The notes below the pieces were generated by a model that ran no database searches, was not told where the DNA came from, and worked only from the letters and a program-made list of their open reading frames with translations. A program made the translations under genes and the position numbers. From contig CAJJTI010000092.1 of assembly GCA_905194705.1 (NCBI GenBank), positions 1 through 7,518 of the forward strand: a stretch of DNA of 7,518 bases, given 5' to 3'. Of this stretch, positions 6,534 through 7,518 are shown in pieces. Source of the DNA: an uncultured Solobacterium sp. (GTDB lineage Bacteria; Bacillota_I; Bacilli_A; Erysipelotrichales; Erysipelotrichaceae). How positions within the stretch are numbered: position 1 is the stretch's first letter; each line of letters starts with the position of its first letter.

Positions 6534-7469
6534 ATGACTGTTGTTTCAATGAGGAAAATGTTAGAAAATGGTGTTCATTTCGGACATCAAACACGTAAAT
6601 GGAATCCTAAGTATCGTCCATATATTTACACTGCTAAAAATGGTGTATATATCATCGACTTAGCGAAGACTCAAGAAAAGCTAGATGTTGCTTATGCTGC
6701 ATTAAAAGACATCACTGAAAAAGGTGGAAAAGTTTTATTTATTGGAACTAAGAAACAAGCTCAAGCTACAATTCTTGAAGAAGCAATTCGTTCTGGAAGC
6801 TTCTATGTAAACCAGAGATGGTTAGGTGGAACATTAACAAACTTCAGAACAATTCAGAAGTCAATCAAGAAGCTTGTTGACATTGAAGAAATGGAAGCAA
6901 ACGGAACAATTTCTGTTTACACAAAGAAGGAACAGGCATTAATGCTCAAGAACAAGGAAAAGCTTGAAAACTTCCTTGGCGGTATCAAGGAAATGAAGAA
7001 GCTTCCTGATGCATTATTTGTTGTAGATCCACTAGAAGAGCACAACGCTGTAGCTGAAGCTAAGAAGTTAGGAATTCCTGTATTCGCATTAATCGATACA
7101 AATGCTGATCCTAGAACTGTTGATTTCCCAATCCCAGCTAACGATGACGCTGTTAGATCTATCAAGTTATTAGTAAGTCTTCTTGCTGATGCTATCTGCG
7201 AAGGTAAGAACTTGCCAATCGAAAACGTTGCTGAAGGTGAAGAAGAAGCTGATATCACAATGAAGGACGTTATCAAGAAGGTTGAAGAAGATGCAGCTGA
7301 ATACGAAAAGCGTAGAAGAGCTAAGTATGAAGAAAAGAGAGCTCAGATGAATGCTAGACGTAACACATACAATGGTGAAAGACGTGTATTCAAGAGAAAC
7401 GACAACCGTAACAATATTGCTAAAGCTGACGCTCCAGTAGCAGAAACTGAAGCTAAGGAGGCTGAATAA
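6534..7469 (+). CDS. rpsB: 30S ribosomal protein S2 with long C-terminal extension
   Basis: This 311-residue protein is uS2, which joins the 30S subunit late and sits between head and body on the solvent side. The N-terminus [20 protein letters not shown] (6-25) and [17 protein letters not shown] (30-46) are typical. [15 protein letters not shown] (93-107) and the second S2 signature [20 protein letters not shown] (158-177) with [15 protein letters not shown] (179-193) complete the core. The Bacillus and E. coli proteins are about 241-246 residues; here the core ends near residue 230 and about 80 more residues follow. That tail is acidic (234-240), then charged and probably helical (241-275), then Arg/Asn-rich (276-296), then Ala/Glu-rich. 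Lysine codons are 27 AAG to 8 AAA, as expected of a strongly expressed gene unlike its upstream neighbours. ATG 6534 has GAGGT upstream. It is followed by tsf after 1 nt, the classical rpsB-tsf pair. Confidence 0.97.
   Translation: MTVVSMRKMLENGVHFGHQTRKWNPKYRPYIYTAKNGVYIIDLAKTQEKLDVAYAALKDITEKGGKVLFIGTKKQAQATILEEAIRSGSFYVNQRWLGGTLTNFRTIQKSIKKLVDIEEMEANGTISVYTKKEQALMLKNKEKLENFLGGIKEMKKLPDALFVVDPLEEHNAVAEAKKLGIPVFALIDTNADPRTVDFPIPANDDAVRSIKLLVSLLADAICEGKNLPIENVAEGEEEADITMKDVIKKVEEDAAEYEKRRRAKYEEKRAQMNARRNTYNGERRVFKRNDNRNNIAKADAPVAETEAKEAE
7455..7461 (+). promoter_or_regulatory. tsf Shine-Dalgarno inside the rpsB end
   Basis: AAGGAGG (7455-7461) is a full-consensus ribosome binding site nine bases before the tsf ATG. 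It is built from the last rpsB codons (Lys-Glu-Ala), one of the few places in rpsB using GAG for Glu, so strong tsf initiation is secured within the coding end of rpsB. Confidence 0.9.
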
Positions 7470-7470
7470 G

Positions 7471-7518
7471 ATGGCAGTAACAGCTAAGCTTGTTAAAGAA
7501 TTAAGAGACTTAACTGCT
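7471..7518 (+). CDS. tsf: Elongation factor Ts, 5' end only
   Basis: Only 16 codons are in the window, reading MAVTAKLVKELRDLTA. This matches the start of EF-Ts, whose N-terminal UBA-like helix normally begins MAxTAxLVKELRxxTGAGMMDCK. EF-Ts exchanges GDP for GTP on EF-Tu during elongation. The gene begins 1 nt after the rpsB stop, behind a full-consensus Shine-Dalgarno, as expected of the conserved rpsB-tsf operon. The rest of the gene lies beyond the window, so integrity cannot be judged. Confidence 0.93.
   Translation, partial: MAVTAKLVKELRDLTA

Noticed and set aside
6917..7276. 119-codon minus-strand open frame within rpsB
   Set aside because: It is antisense to a certain ribosomal protein gene and arises from its codon bias; no promoter or homology is apparent.

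Overview
This AT-rich window reads as a chromosomal housekeeping segment of a low-G+C Gram-positive bacterium (Bacillota). The gene order RbgA, RNase HII, DprA, TopA, TrmFO, XerC and then RpsB-Tsf matches the order known around ylqF-rnhB-smf-topA-gid-codV and rpsB-tsf in Bacillus subtilis, but compressed. Tryptophan is encoded by TGG, so the Mollicute TGA=Trp code is not in use. The compact order, the short DprA and the long S2 tail would suit an Erysipelotrichia-type lineage; that placement is an inference from style, not a database result.

All genes are on the + strand. Region 1 (1-1101) holds the 3' part of the ribosome-assembly GTPase gene rbgA, overlapped by 11 nt by rnhB. Region 2 (1102-4132) holds dprA after a 59-nt gap with a small stem-loop, then topA after a 62-nt gap with another hairpin and a weak promoter candidate. 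TopA ends in a repetitive lysine/threonine tail. Region 3 (4133-6350) is trmFO, 3 nt after topA, overlapped by 11 nt by xerC. The tight spacing suggests rbgA-rnhB and topA-trmFO-xerC are each co-transcribed, possibly all six genes together.

Region 4 (6351-6533) is the only sizeable intergenic stretch, 183 nt. It holds a terminator-like hairpin, an extended -10 promoter lying inside that hairpin's loop, and a structured leader before the rpsB Shine-Dalgarno. Region 5 (6534-7518) is rpsB, coding for ribosomal protein S2 with a long charged C-terminal extension, followed after one nucleotide by the start of tsf (EF-Ts).

The genes cover genome upkeep (RNase HII, DprA, topoisomerase I, XerC) and translation (RbgA, TrmFO, S2, EF-Ts). 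I saw no mobile element, CRISPR array, tRNA or rRNA, and no evidence for a wholly new system. The best leads are the nested terminator/promoter and leader before rpsB, the TopA tail and the S2 extension.
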